64,000 nt of DNA from Methylophilaceae bacterium (GTDB lineage Bacteria; Pseudomonadota; Gammaproteobacteria; Burkholderiales; Methylophilaceae), in NCBI GenBank assembly GCA_905339275.1, contig CAJPFK010000001.1:806001-870000 (forward strand). The letters run 5' to 3'. This document shows, in pieces, positions 47,677 through 57,441 of the stretch. Position 1 is the first letter of the stretch. Each line of letters begins with the position of its first letter. The notes below the pieces were generated by a model. It saw only the letters and a list, made by a program, of their open reading frames with translations. It was not told the DNA's origin and made no database searches. The position numbers were made by a program, and so were the translations under genes.

Positions 47677-48455
47677 TGAAAGCAGTCATTCTTGCCGGTG
47701 GCCTTGGTACCAGAATTTCAGAAGAAACACACTTAAAGCCAAAACCAATGATAGAAATTGGCGGTATGCCAATTTTATGGCATATCATGAAGCTTTATTC
47801 TGCCCATGGTATCAATGACTTTGTTGTGTGCTGTGGTTATAAGGGTTATGTCATCAAAGAGTATTTTGCTAACTATTTTCTGCACATGTCGGATGTGACT
47901 TTTGACATGGGCAACAATGAGATGCAGGTGCATCAGAAAAAAGCGGAACCATGGCGTGTGACGTTGGTGGATACCGGTGACGACACATTAACGGGGGGGC
48001 GCCTCAAGAGAGTACAGGATTACGTCAAAGATGAAGAAGCATTCTGCTTTACCTACGGCGATGGTGTCGCCGATGTCGATATCAGTGCGCAGGTAGCCTT
48101 TCATCATTCTCACGGCAAATTGGCAACGGTCACTGCTGTGCAACCGCCGGGTCGTTATGGTGCCCTCAGCATGCAACAAAATCAGGTTATGGGTTTTATC
48201 GAAAAACCCAAAGGAGATGGCGGCTGGATCAACGGCGGGTTTTTCGTGCTCTCACCGCAATGTCTGAATTACATTGATGGGGATCGATCCAGTTGGGAGA
48301 GTGCGCCGCTGGCGCAACTGGCAAAGGATGGACAGTTGATGGCCTATCAACACGCAGGCTTTTGGCAGCCGATGGATACTCTGCGTGAAAAAAACATGCT
48401 GGAAGATTTATGGCAAAGCGGCAAGGCTCCTTGGAAGGTGTGGAATGGACGCTGA
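47676..48455 (+). CDS. rfbF: glucose-1-phosphate cytidylyltransferase
   Basis: 259 residues starting at GTG 47676, with AAGGAG seven bases upstream. The signature [16 protein letters not shown], followed by [10 protein letters not shown], and [12 protein letters not shown] identify the CDP-glucose pyrophosphorylase family. The C-terminal [15 protein letters not shown] is typical. It supplies CDP-glucose to RfbG, the next gene, which overlaps it by 11 bp. Confidence 0.95.
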   Translation: MKAVILAGGLGTRISEETHLKPKPMIEIGGMPILWHIMKLYSAHGINDFVVCCGYKGYVIKEYFANYFLHMSDVTFDMGNNEMQVHQKKAEPWRVTLVDTGDDTLTGGRLKRVQDYVKDEEAFCFTYGDGVADVDISAQVAFHHSHGKLATVTAVQPPGRYGALSMQQNQVMGFIEKPKGDGGWINGGFFVLSPQCLNYIDGDRSSWESAPLAQLAKDGQLMAYQHAGFWQPMDTLREKNMLEDLWQSGKAPWKVWNGR

Positions 48456-49512
48456 GTTTTGGCAAGGCAAGAATGTATTTCTCACAGGTCATACCGGTTT
48501 TAAAGGTGGCTGGCTATCACTCTGGCTACATCAGTTGGGTGCTAAGGTGTACGGTTATTCACTTGCACCCAATACAATGCCAAATCTCTTTACCGAAGCG
48601 AATATAGACAAATGTCTGGCAAGTAGCACAATTGCCGATATTAGAGATTTGCAATTTCTGCACACCGCATTGGCGGAATCTCAAGCAGAAGTTGTTTTTC
48701 ATTTGGCGGCGCAACCTCTTGTCAGGTATTCATATGAAGCACCAGTTGAAACATACTCAACTAATGTGATGGGCACTGTTAATCTATATGAAGCGATTCG
48801 ACAAACGCCTTCAGTTAGGGCTGTGGTCAACGTGACTACAGATAAATGCTATGAGAACCGTGAATGGGTGTGGCCATACCGTGAAGATGAAGCGATGGGG
48901 GGCTATGATCCATACTCCAGTAGCAAGGCCTGTTCAGAGATAATCACATCTGCTTATCGCCGCTCTTTTATGGCAGACCAGGGTATTGCACTGGGCAGTG
49001 CCCGAGCGGGAAATGTCATCGGTGGTGGTGATTGGTCAGAGGACCGCTTGATTCCAGATTTTCTTCGGGCAATAGATGCAAAACAGCCTGTCGTCATTCG
49101 ATCACCTAATGCGATACGTCCATGGCAGCATGTGCTGGAGCCTTTGTCTGGATATCTGAAACTAGCAGAGGCTCTTTATAACAAGAAAACCATGTTTGCT
49201 GAAGCTTGGAATTTTGGTCCTTCAGATGATAGTGCCCAAACTGTTGAGTGGATACTTGAACAGTTGGTCAGGCGAGTGGATGGTGCCTCTTGGCACTTGG
49301 ATGACAGGCCTCAATTGCATGAGGCTAACTATCTAAAATTAGATAGCAGTAAGGCACGTGGAAAGCTGGGGTGGAAACCTAAGTGGAGTCTTTCAACTGC
49401 ACTGGCAAAAACGGTCGATTGGCATAATGCATGGCGTAGTGGTCTTGATGTTTTTGAATTTAGTAAGAGGCAGATTCATGACTACCAAAACACAATTGAT
49501 TTAAGTAAATAG
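48445..49512 (+). CDS. rfbG: CDP-glucose 4,6-dehydratase
   Basis: 355 residues from ATG 48445; an earlier ATG at 48385 lies within rfbF. Motifs are [29 protein letters not shown] and [14 protein letters not shown] with catalytic Tyr and Lys, plus [13 protein letters not shown]. It makes CDP-4-keto-6-deoxyglucose, usual precursor of 3,6-dideoxyhexoses. No RfbH/DdhC dehydrase follows here, so the sugar must take another route. Confidence 0.95.
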   Translation: MDAEFWQGKNVFLTGHTGFKGGWLSLWLHQLGAKVYGYSLAPNTMPNLFTEANIDKCLASSTIADIRDLQFLHTALAESQAEVVFHLAAQPLVRYSYEAPVETYSTNVMGTVNLYEAIRQTPSVRAVVNVTTDKCYENREWVWPYREDEAMGGYDPYSSSKACSEIITSAYRRSFMADQGIALGSARAGNVIGGGDWSEDRLIPDFLRAIDAKQPVVIRSPNAIRPWQHVLEPLSGYLKLAEALYNKKTMFAEAWNFGPSDDSAQTVEWILEQLVRRVDGASWHLDDRPQLHEANYLKLDSSKARGKLGWKPKWSLSTALAKTVDWHNAWRSGLDVFEFSKRQIHDYQNTIDLSK

Positions 49513-49521
49513 AGGCTAGTA

Positions 49522-50094
49522 ATGTCGCGTTTTGACTTTTTTGATACACCTATTAATGGCCTTAAACTGGTGCAAAGAAAACCGATTGAAGACCATCGTG
49601 GTTTTTTTAGCAGATTTTATTGCACGGAGACTTTTTCTCTTGCAGGGAATGAATGTCATGCTATACAAATTAATCATTCCTATTCAAGGAAAAAAGGTAC
49701 TCTTCGCGGCATGCATTTTCAGTTACCGCCATTTGCTGAAATTAAATATGTTAGCTGCATTAAAGGGTCAATATTCGATGTGGCGGTGGATTTGAGAAAG
49801 AACTCCCCAACATTCCTTCATTGGCATGGTGAACTTTTATCAGATGAAAATCAAAAAGGTTTATTTATCCCACAAGGTTTTGCGCATGGTTTTCAAACTC
49901 TGAGTGATGATAGTGAGCTGCTGTATGTTGTTTCGAATTCATATGATTCTTTATCAGAGAGGGCTTTAAATCCAAATGATCCTAGATTAAATATTGAATG
50001 GCCTCTTACCATATCTGAAATATCTGAGAAGGATAGAAATTATCCTTTTTTACAAAGCGACTTTTATGGGGTCGATCTGTCGGATCAGACGTAA
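49522..50094 (+). CDS. RmlC-like sugar-nucleotide epimerase
   Basis: 190 residues of the dTDP-4-dehydrorhamnose 3,5-epimerase fold, distinct from the RmlC at 43905. The catalytic His lies in LRGMHFQ, the Lys in EIKYVSCIKG, and one Tyr in VVSNSYD. AGAGG precedes the ATG. Directly after rfbF-rfbG, it probably epimerises CDP-4-keto-6-deoxyglucose at C3 and/or C5, rather than the dTDP sugar; this is inference from position. Confidence 0.85.
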   Translation: MSRFDFFDTPINGLKLVQRKPIEDHRGFFSRFYCTETFSLAGNECHAIQINHSYSRKKGTLRGMHFQLPPFAEIKYVSCIKGSIFDVAVDLRKNSPTFLHWHGELLSDENQKGLFIPQGFAHGFQTLSDDSELLYVVSNSYDSLSERALNPNDPRLNIEWPLTISEISEKDRNYPFLQSDFYGVDLSDQT

Positions 50095-50153
50095 ATTTTT
50101 ATCTAATGAAATCCGTTGATTTAAGTGTTTAATTAATTATTTAAGGAAAAAGA

Positions 50154-50891
50154 ATGGATCCAATTTCACAATTTAACGCAGAGCGTGCAGCAGATATCGC
50201 AGCAATGGCATCAGACAAAGAGTTGCATCAAAAATCCATTGACTGGATGCTGCATGCAGATAAATACAAATATACCTACAACTACACATGGATGGGCCGC
50301 CCAATCATCAAGTTTCCTAGTGACATAGTTGCTACTCAGCAAATCGTGTGGGATGTAAAACCTGATTTAATTATCGAAACCGGTATTGCGCATGGGGGCA
50401 GCTTAATTCTTTCTGCATCATTACTGGAAATGATTGGTGGTGATGGGAAAGTTTTAGGTATTGATATTGATATTCGTGAGCATAATCGCAAAGAAATTGA
50501 ATCTCACCCAATGATAAAGCGCATCTCAATGATAGAGGGTTCATCAACAGCACCAGAAGTTATTGAGCAAGTGCAGGCTATAGCATCAAAGGCAAAGCGT
50601 GTCATGGTGTTTTTAGATTCTCTTCATTCCCATGAACATGTTTTTAATGAATTACAGTTGTATGCTCCTTTAGTGACAGTAGGGTCGTATCTAGTGTTGC
50701 CAGATACATTTATTGAATATTTCCCTAAAGGCTACTATTCGCATAACCGTCCCTGGGACGTAGGCAATAATCCAATGACTGCCATGCGTGCATTCCTTGA
50801 GAATAATGATGACTTTGAAATTGACAAAGATCTTTGCAATAAGCTGATGATCACAGAAGCATTTGATGGATACCTGCGCCGAGTCAAATAA
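50154..50891 (+). CDS. CmcI-like (cephalosporin hydroxylase family) methyltransferase-type protein
   Basis: 245 residues. The Rossmann-type SAM-binding motif LIIETGIAHGGSLILSASLL and VLGIDIDIREHN, then VMVFLDSLHSHEHVFNEL, match the CmcI/rhamnosyl O-methyltransferase family. Despite the family name, members in sugar loci most likely methylate a sugar or sugar-nucleotide. AAGGA precedes the ATG. It is followed 8 bp later by a sugar reductase/epimerase gene. Confidence 0.8.
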   Translation: MDPISQFNAERAADIAAMASDKELHQKSIDWMLHADKYKYTYNYTWMGRPIIKFPSDIVATQQIVWDVKPDLIIETGIAHGGSLILSASLLEMIGGDGKVLGIDIDIREHNRKEIESHPMIKRISMIEGSSTAPEVIEQVQAIASKAKRVMVFLDSLHSHEHVFNELQLYAPLVTVGSYLVLPDTFIEYFPKGYYSHNRPWDVGNNPMTAMRAFLENNDDFEIDKDLCNKLMITEAFDGYLRRVK

Positions 50892-50898
50892 ACTAAAA

Positions 50899-51804
50899 AT
50901 GAAAATTTTATTGACAGGAGCTACTGGGCTTATCGGAGCTAAAGTTACAAGAGTACTTGAAAAAGATCACTTGCTTTACACTTTGGGGCGAAGGAAAGAG
51001 CAAGCAGATCAATATTTTGATTTAACCGCTCCAGATGAACAGGCTGAATTAACTTTACCGCAGAGTGATTGGTTTGTGCATTGTGCGGGGATTGTTGATG
51101 AAGATTTTAGCCAAAACAACCCACTTTTGGCTTTCCAGAAGGCAGTTTTTGGTCTTGAAGCATTGCTAAAAAGGGTGGTATCCAGTGGAGTGAGAAATTT
51201 CATATACATCTCGAGCAGCCATGTTTACGGGACTCAAGCTGGATTAATTACGGAGTCATCCATACAAAATCCCATTTCCAATTATGCGATTGCGCATTAT
51301 TGCTCTGAACAGATTTTTAAAAAGTATGCCAACAGCGTTAAGGGACGTTTAATTATTTTGCGACCGAACGCGGTTTATGGTCTCCCAAATTATATAGATT
51401 CATTTCAAAGATGGTCTTTGATTCCATTTAGCTTCCCTAAAGAGGCTAAACAGTATGGAAAAATTGTTCTGAAGACCATGGGGAACCAGAGAAGAAACTT
51501 TGTAAGTACAAAGTCGATTGCAACCTTAATAAATCGTATTATTTCTGGTGATCTCTTGGAATATCAAGGTGTACTTAATGTGTTGGGCGCACATACCGAG
51601 AGTGTGTATGAGTTTGCACTACGCTGTAAAAAAATTGCTGAAAATAACTTTCAGATTGAATGTGAGATTGTGAGGCCAGTTTTAAATGCAAACTATCCTG
51701 AGATAAATATTGGCAATGACTTCGAATTGAAAAGTGTTATTGCTCAGCATGAGCCATCCTCTGAGTTGGATGATTACCTTAAAAAGGCCTATGAGCTGCT
51801 ATAA
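50899..51804 (+). CDS. NAD-dependent epimerase/reductase-like protein with altered active site
   Basis: 301 residues from ATG 50899, with KILLTGATGLIGAKV at the N-terminus and the SDR segment YISSSHVYGTQ. At the catalytic YxxxK position the sequence is Y129-A-I-A-H133, so the Lys is replaced by His. The context (rfbF, rfbG, RmlC-like epimerase) suggests a 4-keto reductase acting on the CDP sugar. The substitution makes normal SDR catalysis uncertain. Confidence 0.8.
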   Translation: MKILLTGATGLIGAKVTRVLEKDHLLYTLGRRKEQADQYFDLTAPDEQAELTLPQSDWFVHCAGIVDEDFSQNNPLLAFQKAVFGLEALLKRVVSSGVRNFIYISSSHVYGTQAGLITESSIQNPISNYAIAHYCSEQIFKKYANSVKGRLIILRPNAVYGLPNYIDSFQRWSLIPFSFPKEAKQYGKIVLKTMGNQRRNFVSTKSIATLINRIISGDLLEYQGVLNVLGAHTESVYEFALRCKKIAENNFQIECEIVRPVLNANYPEINIGNDFELKSVIAQHEPSSELDDYLKKAYELL

Positions 51805-51809
51805 ACAGT

Positions 51810-52310
51810 ATGACAATTGACATTCATTCAACTGCGATTATCAGCAAAGATGCAAGAATTTATCCGTCTCAAAAAAAGACGATCATAAGAATAGGTGCGT
51901 ATTCTGAAATTTATGATTTTGTAGTCATAAAGCCTGTTGGGGGCATGGGAGATATCACCATAGGGGAGCACTGCTATATCAATGCGCACTGCACCCTTTA
52001 TTCAGGTCACGGTATTACCTTTGGAGACTACGTATTACTAGCACCAGGTGTGGTTGTGGCGGGATCGAATCATGCATATTCCAGTCTTGAATGTGAGATT
52101 AGAAAGCAAGGATTCGCTCCAAGCAAAGGTGGTGTGGTGATTGAGAATAATGTTTGGATAGGAGCAAATTCTGTCATTCTGGATGGCGCTTATATTGAGA
52201 CAGGTGCAGTAATTGCTGCTGGATCTGTTGTTCGTGGTCGAGTCGGTGCGAATGAAGTTTGGGGCGGGGTTCCTGCAAAGCTCATCAAGCGAAGACTGAG
52301 CAATGATTGA
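51810..52310 (+). CDS. left-handed beta-helix acyltransferase
   Basis: 166 residues with hexapeptide repeats: ITIGEHCYINAHCTLYSG, VVIENNVWIGANSVILDGA and VIAAGSVVRG, ending in GGVPAKLIKRRL. The conserved GSNHAYS segment contains the likely catalytic His. Such enzymes transfer acetyl groups to sugars or sugar nucleotides. It starts 5 bp after the preceding reductase gene, so it may act on the same sugar. Confidence 0.85.
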   Translation: MTIDIHSTAIISKDARIYPSQKKTIIRIGAYSEIYDFVVIKPVGGMGDITIGEHCYINAHCTLYSGHGITFGDYVLLAPGVVVAGSNHAYSSLECEIRKQGFAPSKGGVVIENNVWIGANSVILDGAYIETGAVIAAGSVVRGRVGANEVWGGVPAKLIKRRLSND

Positions 52311-52349
52311 ATTCTCTTATTTAAGAAATTGTTTGGCGCAGTAGACGAG

Positions 52350-53339
52350 ATGTCTATCTCAATTGTAATACCAACATACAACAGAGCCGACCTGTTAAAG
52401 CGGGCGTTAAAGTCAGTGTTTAATCAGACAATAAGGCCTGATGAAATAATAATTTCTGATAATGCATCTACGGATCATACGCAAGAGGTCGTTCGTGGTT
52501 TTTCCAACAATGGAGTAAATATAAAATATTTTAGGCATGATAAGAATGTTGGAATGCTTAAAAATTGGGAGCATGCAGTTAGTCTTGTCGACACAAGCTT
52601 TTTTTCTGTATTGGCAGATGACGATTATTTGCTACCAGGATTTGTAGAGAAGGGATTGGTGAATCTTCAGGGTAATTCAACTTTGGGAATGTGGAGTGGA
52701 ATTACGATATGTGTAGACCATGATTTAAAGCCAATATTACTGGCGCCATCAAATATCAATGCAATCAAAAAATATAGCAACTTTGATCTTCTTACATTCA
52801 TGCTGCAACATCCGGCTTCCACAGGAACTATATTTAATAAAAAAGTATTTCATAGGGCCGGTGGTTTCAGGACAGAGTCTGCCTACCTTGCAGACTTATC
52901 AATCATGCTTAGGGTGTCAGCAATTTCAGAGGTTATGATTTCCAATTATCCGGTGGCTATTTATTCTGCTTCTGCAACATATAGTCAAGGGCACCTTTTT
53001 AACACCTGGTATCCGGGATGTCTGGACATATTTGAACAGTTGCGACGGTTTGACGTGAGTAGACATTATGCTTATAAAAGATATGTTGGCAGGACCTTGT
53101 ATAAGTCCTATGTCGATATCATAAAAACTCCCTTTAATGCGCCAAGTTTATTAAAACAAAAAATAGGGACATTTCGTATGCTATTTAGATACATAACACC
53201 TCTTGCTATATGCTTCTCTTTCACAGAAGGTTTTCGGGTTAAATATAGTGCGTTTCTAAACAAATACAATAAATCAAAGTTAATAAGATTTTGCAAGTCT
53301 CACAATGTAGAACAAAAAATCAAAGAGGCTAATTTGTAA
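52350..53339 (+). CDS. glycosyltransferase family 2
   Basis: 329 residues with the GT-A N-terminus ISIVIPTYNRADLLKRALKS, IISDNASTDHT, and a DxD-like VLADDDYLLPGF. The ATG at 52350 is used; a TTG at 52329 would add seven residues. It presumably adds one sugar of the repeat unit on the cytoplasmic face; donor and acceptor cannot be read. The stop overlaps the next start (TAATG). Confidence 0.88.
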   Translation: MSISIVIPTYNRADLLKRALKSVFNQTIRPDEIIISDNASTDHTQEVVRGFSNNGVNIKYFRHDKNVGMLKNWEHAVSLVDTSFFSVLADDDYLLPGFVEKGLVNLQGNSTLGMWSGITICVDHDLKPILLAPSNINAIKKYSNFDLLTFMLQHPASTGTIFNKKVFHRAGGFRTESAYLADLSIMLRVSAISEVMISNYPVAIYSASATYSQGHLFNTWYPGCLDIFEQLRRFDVSRHYAYKRYVGRTLYKSYVDIIKTPFNAPSLLKQKIGTFRMLFRYITPLAICFSFTEGFRVKYSAFLNKYNKSKLIRFCKSHNVEQKIKEANL

Positions 53340-54097
53340 TGAGGGCTTATTTATATAAGGCTTTCTATACAAGACTGCTTGGAGGTTATAGAAAATTATT
53401 CAGCCAGATGCCTACAAAATTGAAATTAAACTATTCGCAAGATGGCTTGTACACAATCCATAACACATCTTTTATCGAGGATAGTAAATTTAAGCATGCA
53501 TATGATATGGCTAAGGCCACAGGATCATGGGGCGGAGCTGATGTCGAGTGGAGAGTGCACATCTCCTTGTGGCTTAGTCTGCAAGCGGCAAGGTTGGAAG
53601 GCGATTTTGTAGAGTGTGGGACGAATCGTGGTGGCATTGCAACGGCCATACTCACATATTTGGCTGAAAGCGCAAATTTCCAAAGCAAAACGTTTTATTG
53701 TTTTGATACATTTGAAGGCTTATCCAAGAAGTATTCGTCAGTGTCCGAGTATGAAAATACACTAGGCCACTATAGTGATTGTTTTGCAGATGTTCAGAAA
53801 CATTTCGCTAAATATCCTCAAGTTAAATTAATAAAGGGTGCAATTCCAGAGACTTTGGTTGATTTCAAGTGTAGCAAAGTCGCATTTATACATATTGATA
53901 TGAATTGTGCGATCCCTGAAATCGCTGCTGCAGAGTTTTTTTGGCCATATCTTGTTTCAGGTGGCTATATGCTTTTAGATGATTTTGCTTGGGAAGCATG
54001 CGGTGAGCAAAGACAAGCGTTTGTTGAGTTTGCAAAAAAACATCAGATTGAAATTCTCTGGATACCGACTGGTCAAGGTTTAATTCAAAAGCCGTAA
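53339..54097 (+). CDS. TylF/MycF-family O-methyltransferase
   Basis: 252 residues. The SAM-binding loop is GDFVECGTNRGGIATAIL, followed by YCFDTFEGLSKK. The family metal-binding region is VAFIHIDMNCAIPEIAA and YMLLDDFAWEACGEQ. TylF-type enzymes are Mg-dependent O-methyltransferases of macrolide or polysaccharide sugars. Translationally coupled to the preceding glycosyltransferase. Confidence 0.87.
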   Translation: MRAYLYKAFYTRLLGGYRKLFSQMPTKLKLNYSQDGLYTIHNTSFIEDSKFKHAYDMAKATGSWGGADVEWRVHISLWLSLQAARLEGDFVECGTNRGGIATAILTYLAESANFQSKTFYCFDTFEGLSKKYSSVSEYENTLGHYSDCFADVQKHFAKYPQVKLIKGAIPETLVDFKCSKVAFIHIDMNCAIPEIAAAEFFWPYLVSGGYMLLDDFAWEACGEQRQAFVEFAKKHQIEILWIPTGQGLIQKP

Positions 54098-54106
54098 GTC
54101 AGATTA

Positions 54107-55531
54107 ATGCCCTTGCTTAAAATCAATATTGGTAGCAATTTCCTTGGTGCTGCCTACCTTATATTTTTACAGTTTGCGTTATTGCCTATTATTTTGCGAG
54201 CTGTTGGCACTGAAGCATATGGATTAATCGGAGTATTTACGATACTCGTTACGCTTTTTGGGTTGCTGGATATGGGGATGTCACCCGCGTTATCTAGAGA
54301 GCTTTCAAGGCTCTCTGCTCAACCAGATGCTGGTCGTGCTATGCAACTCACTGTCTCAACCCTTGAAATCCTGGCAGGGACGATAGCAATTTTGATTGGG
54401 ACAGTTCTTTTTTTTGCATCTGATTTTTTTTCAATGAACTGGTTGGGTAATTCAAAGATTCCTCAATCAATAGTCGCAAATTGCCTTGCCTGGATGGCAC
54501 TTCAGTCTGCACTTCAGTTCATGAACAGTTTTTACAATAGTGGACTTCAGGGATTACAAAGAATTGTTTTATTAAATCTTCTTCAGGCCGTTGTTCAAAC
54601 ACTAAGAGCAATTGCTGTTATTGGTTTGATGTTCTTGGATCCCCCATTACTAAACTTGAGTTTGATAGAAAAGTTTTTTGCCTTAAACGTGCTAATGAGT
54701 TTGATTGGATTGTTTCTGACGGCATTATTTTTGTATCGGACGTTGGCAGCATTCAAACCAAATAATTTTGAAATAGATAGAAAAAGCCTTTTTCAGAGGT
54801 TTAGTATGGAGCGACTTCGTGCATGTTGGCGATATGCGGCAGGTATGACAGCTACAACGATGGTGGTTATGTTATTAACCCAACTGGATAAAGTTATTTT
54901 GAGCAATGTGTTGAGCTTGGAAGCGTTTGGAATTTACACGATTGCAGCGACTGTGGCTATGGCTATTACAAAGCCGGCACCTCTTGTATTTAGCGCAATT
55001 TTGCCAAGGTTTACACAACTGGTGGCATTAAATGATCTGGTGCAATTGAAAGCAACCTATTTAAAGGCTGTCCTCCTAATTGCATGGATTATCTTACCGA
55101 TATCTGGGGTTGTTATTTTATTTTCCGAACAAATATTTAATCTTTATTTACATGGGCAGCAGGATTATAAAAAAGTAGCTGAATTAGCCGCGATACTCAT
55201 TGTTGGCAATGCACTCCATAGTCTCACTTATATGCCCTATGCGCTTTCACTTGCCAATGGCTGGACGAGATATGGCTTAAATATCAGTATTGTTGCGAGT
55301 ATATTTCTTGTACCTCTAATTTTTTTCAGTGCATTGAATTTCGGGGCGATCGGTGCAGCTTATGCTTGGCTTATTTTAAATATTGGTTATTTGATATTTT
55401 CTATAAGGTATCTGCATAAATCGTTACTTCCTGAAATGTATTCGGCTTTTTATAAAACTATAGCTTTACCAGGCGTGCTGTTCATGTTGTTTGTTGCAAT
55501 ATATTTCCTAAATAGAGGTACAAAGTTTTGA
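54107..55531 (+). CDS. Wzx-like polysaccharide flippase (first copy)
   Basis: 474 residues, highly hydrophobic with about 12-14 predicted helices (e.g. FLGAAYLIFLQFALLPIIL, TLEILAGTIAILIGTVLFF, VATVAMAITKP-type central helices). It belongs to the MATE/PST oligosaccharide flippase superfamily and would move undecaprenyl-linked repeat units across the inner membrane. It is the first of two flippases in the locus. The next gene starts within its stop codon. Confidence 0.88.
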   Translation: MPLLKINIGSNFLGAAYLIFLQFALLPIILRAVGTEAYGLIGVFTILVTLFGLLDMGMSPALSRELSRLSAQPDAGRAMQLTVSTLEILAGTIAILIGTVLFFASDFFSMNWLGNSKIPQSIVANCLAWMALQSALQFMNSFYNSGLQGLQRIVLLNLLQAVVQTLRAIAVIGLMFLDPPLLNLSLIEKFFALNVLMSLIGLFLTALFLYRTLAAFKPNNFEIDRKSLFQRFSMERLRACWRYAAGMTATTMVVMLLTQLDKVILSNVLSLEAFGIYTIAATVAMAITKPAPLVFSAILPRFTQLVALNDLVQLKATYLKAVLLIAWIILPISGVVILFSEQIFNLYLHGQQDYKKVAELAAILIVGNALHSLTYMPYALSLANGWTRYGLNISIVASIFLVPLIFFSALNFGAIGAAYAWLILNIGYLIFSIRYLHKSLLPEMYSAFYKTIALPGVLFMLFVAIYFLNRGTKF

Positions 55532-56403
55532 GTAAGGATTTATTTTTGGGCGTTGCTGAAGCTAAACCCAAAATAACAATAGGAATACCAGTCTACAATG
55601 GCGAGAAATATATTAGGGAAGCTATAGACTCAGTTCTTGCTCAATCTTTTACAGATTTTGAATTGATTATATCTGACAACGCATCTACGGATTCCACAGA
55701 GAGAATCTGTAGGGAATGTCAATTACAAGATAAGCGTATTAAGTATTTTCGCCAAATTACCAATATCGGCATAGTCGAAAATTTTGAATTTGTATTAAAT
55801 CAATCATCTTCCGAATTTTTTATGTTCCTTGCCTGTGATGATTATTTAGAATCTGAAAACTATTTGAGTTTAATGGTACAAAAGATTGAAGATGGAAACG
55901 ATTTTTGTTTTGCAAATGTTAAACATAGGGTAGAACAGGCGGACGGATATCATATTACTAGTAATATGATGGATGATTTTATTGGATGTAAATCTGCGTT
56001 TGAACTTTGCAAACAGACTGTGAAGATTTGCTCGTATCAACTTTATGGACTTTATAAGAGCGATATTTTAAAAGGGAATTTTCATCATTTAAATGAATGC
56101 AAGCATTTTAAACTTTTTGCTGAAGGTCTTTTTGTTCATGTCATGATGGCAAATTTTTCAGCTGGTTTTGTTAACAATGTAAATCTTATCTATCGCAGAC
56201 ATGGCAATAATGAATCATCAATACAGAATCAAAAGGATTTAATTTATTATTTTTATAAGTTTACAAAAAAACTTGTCAATTTTTATTGGCATTATGTAAA
56301 TTTTTCTTGGACACAAAAACTTGTACTTTTGATGAAAATTTTAACAATTCATGGCTCATATTTTCTTAAATTAATAGCTCAGTATCTAATTCGCCGATCC
56401 TGA
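55528..56403 (+). CDS. glycosyltransferase family 2
   Basis: 291 residues. GT-A motifs are ITIGIPVYNGEKYIREAIDS, LIISDNASTDST and a DxD-like FLACDDYLE. The start is TTG 55528, overlapping the flippase TGA, with AGAGG nine bases upstream. Very AT-rich codons. It belongs to the repeat-unit assembly set. Confidence 0.87.
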   Translation: MSKDLFLGVAEAKPKITIGIPVYNGEKYIREAIDSVLAQSFTDFELIISDNASTDSTERICRECQLQDKRIKYFRQITNIGIVENFEFVLNQSSSEFFMFLACDDYLESENYLSLMVQKIEDGNDFCFANVKHRVEQADGYHITSNMMDDFIGCKSAFELCKQTVKICSYQLYGLYKSDILKGNFHHLNECKHFKLFAEGLFVHVMMANFSAGFVNNVNLIYRRHGNNESSIQNQKDLIYYFYKFTKKLVNFYWHYVNFSWTQKLVLLMKILTIHGSYFLKLIAQYLIRRS

Positions 56404-56694
56404 AATACCTTCAATGCAATCATGGAAGCTCATAAGTAGTATTCGTGGTAGATACGTAATCTGTGGAGTCAGGGAGATAAATGAGCTCTTCTGATAAGTT
56501 ACGAAGCTAGCCGATTGCTTATATAGAAAATAATTTTCTGGTCCAATGTATATAGCGTGGTTATTTCCATAGTTTCAAAAAGAGATGGCTTGGTATGACC
56601 AATAGTATTAAGTAATTTCGTTTGTTGGTCAGAAAATAAATTCGAAGGGCTTTAGCATGAATCTTCCGAAAATTATTATTGAGATTGAGATCTG
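56404..56694. other. AT-rich non-coding gap at a composition boundary
   Basis: This 291-bp gene-free stretch is the largest gap within the otherwise tightly packed glycosyltransferase region. No gene longer than about 26 codons, hairpin terminator, IS end or recognisable gene remnant is visible. The following two genes are GC-richer than those before, so it is probably a recombination scar. Confidence 0.45.
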
Positions 56695-57441
56695 ATGTTT
56701 CTGGATAATCTTTTACCCAGCAATCTAGGCGCATTGGCAGCCCCGGCATGTTTCCTGAAACGTCTCAGATATCCTTCCATGGTGTCTTTTGGACTGCTCG
56801 CGAATCTTTCAAGAATGCGCTCCAGGAACATCATTGATGGAGTAGATTCGATATGGGATATCGGAGCTAATCGAGGACAGTTTGCATTCATGGCTAATTC
56901 TATCTGGCCTGAGTTGCCGGTTTATAGCTTTGAGCCTGATCCTGAAAGTTATAAGGTGCTAAGACAGAACGTTAGCCGGTTTTCGATTCCGGGTAATACT
57001 TTTTGCTATGCTCTGAGTGATAAGGTGGAAGCAACAAAACTGAAGCGTTATGCAGAACACGTGAACAATTCTTTGCTTCAGAGAGACGTTCTCAATGAGC
57101 ACCCGCTGGAAGAAGTCGTGGTTGAATGCACAACATTGGATGTTGTTTCAAGTCAGGTACCGGAATTTAATGCAGCATTTCTCAAGCTCGATGTTCAGGG
57201 ATTCGAGCTTGCCGTTCTTGCCGGAGCCAGGGATTTTCTGGATAAATGTCTTTTCGTGCTGGTGGAAGTTTCTTTTGCGCCTGCCTATGCCAATGGCGCA
57301 CATGCTGGAGAAATCATACTGGCAATGCGTGACTATGGTTTCGAGTGTATTGAAATTCTGGATTTGCTGAGAGACAAGCATGGGAAGAACAGGATTCTCG
57401 AAGCGGATATTTTATTTCAAAGAACGGCACTGGCACCATGA
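56695..57441 (+). CDS. FkbM-family methyltransferase
   Basis: 248 residues with the FkbM pattern: WDIGANRGQFAFMANSIW, VYSFEPDPESYKVLRQNV, TLDVVSSQVPEFNAAFLKLD with VQGFELAVLAGA, and LVEVSF. These enzymes O-methylate sugars of polysaccharides and glycolipids. The ATG at 56695 has no strong ribosome binding site. It overlaps the next glycosyltransferase by four bases (ATGA), suggesting a transferred pair. Confidence 0.87.
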   Translation: MFLDNLLPSNLGALAAPACFLKRLRYPSMVSFGLLANLSRMRSRNIIDGVDSIWDIGANRGQFAFMANSIWPELPVYSFEPDPESYKVLRQNVSRFSIPGNTFCYALSDKVEATKLKRYAEHVNNSLLQRDVLNEHPLEEVVVECTTLDVVSSQVPEFNAAFLKLDVQGFELAVLAGARDFLDKCLFVLVEVSFAPAYANGAHAGEIILAMRDYGFECIEILDLLRDKHGKNRILEADILFQRTALAP

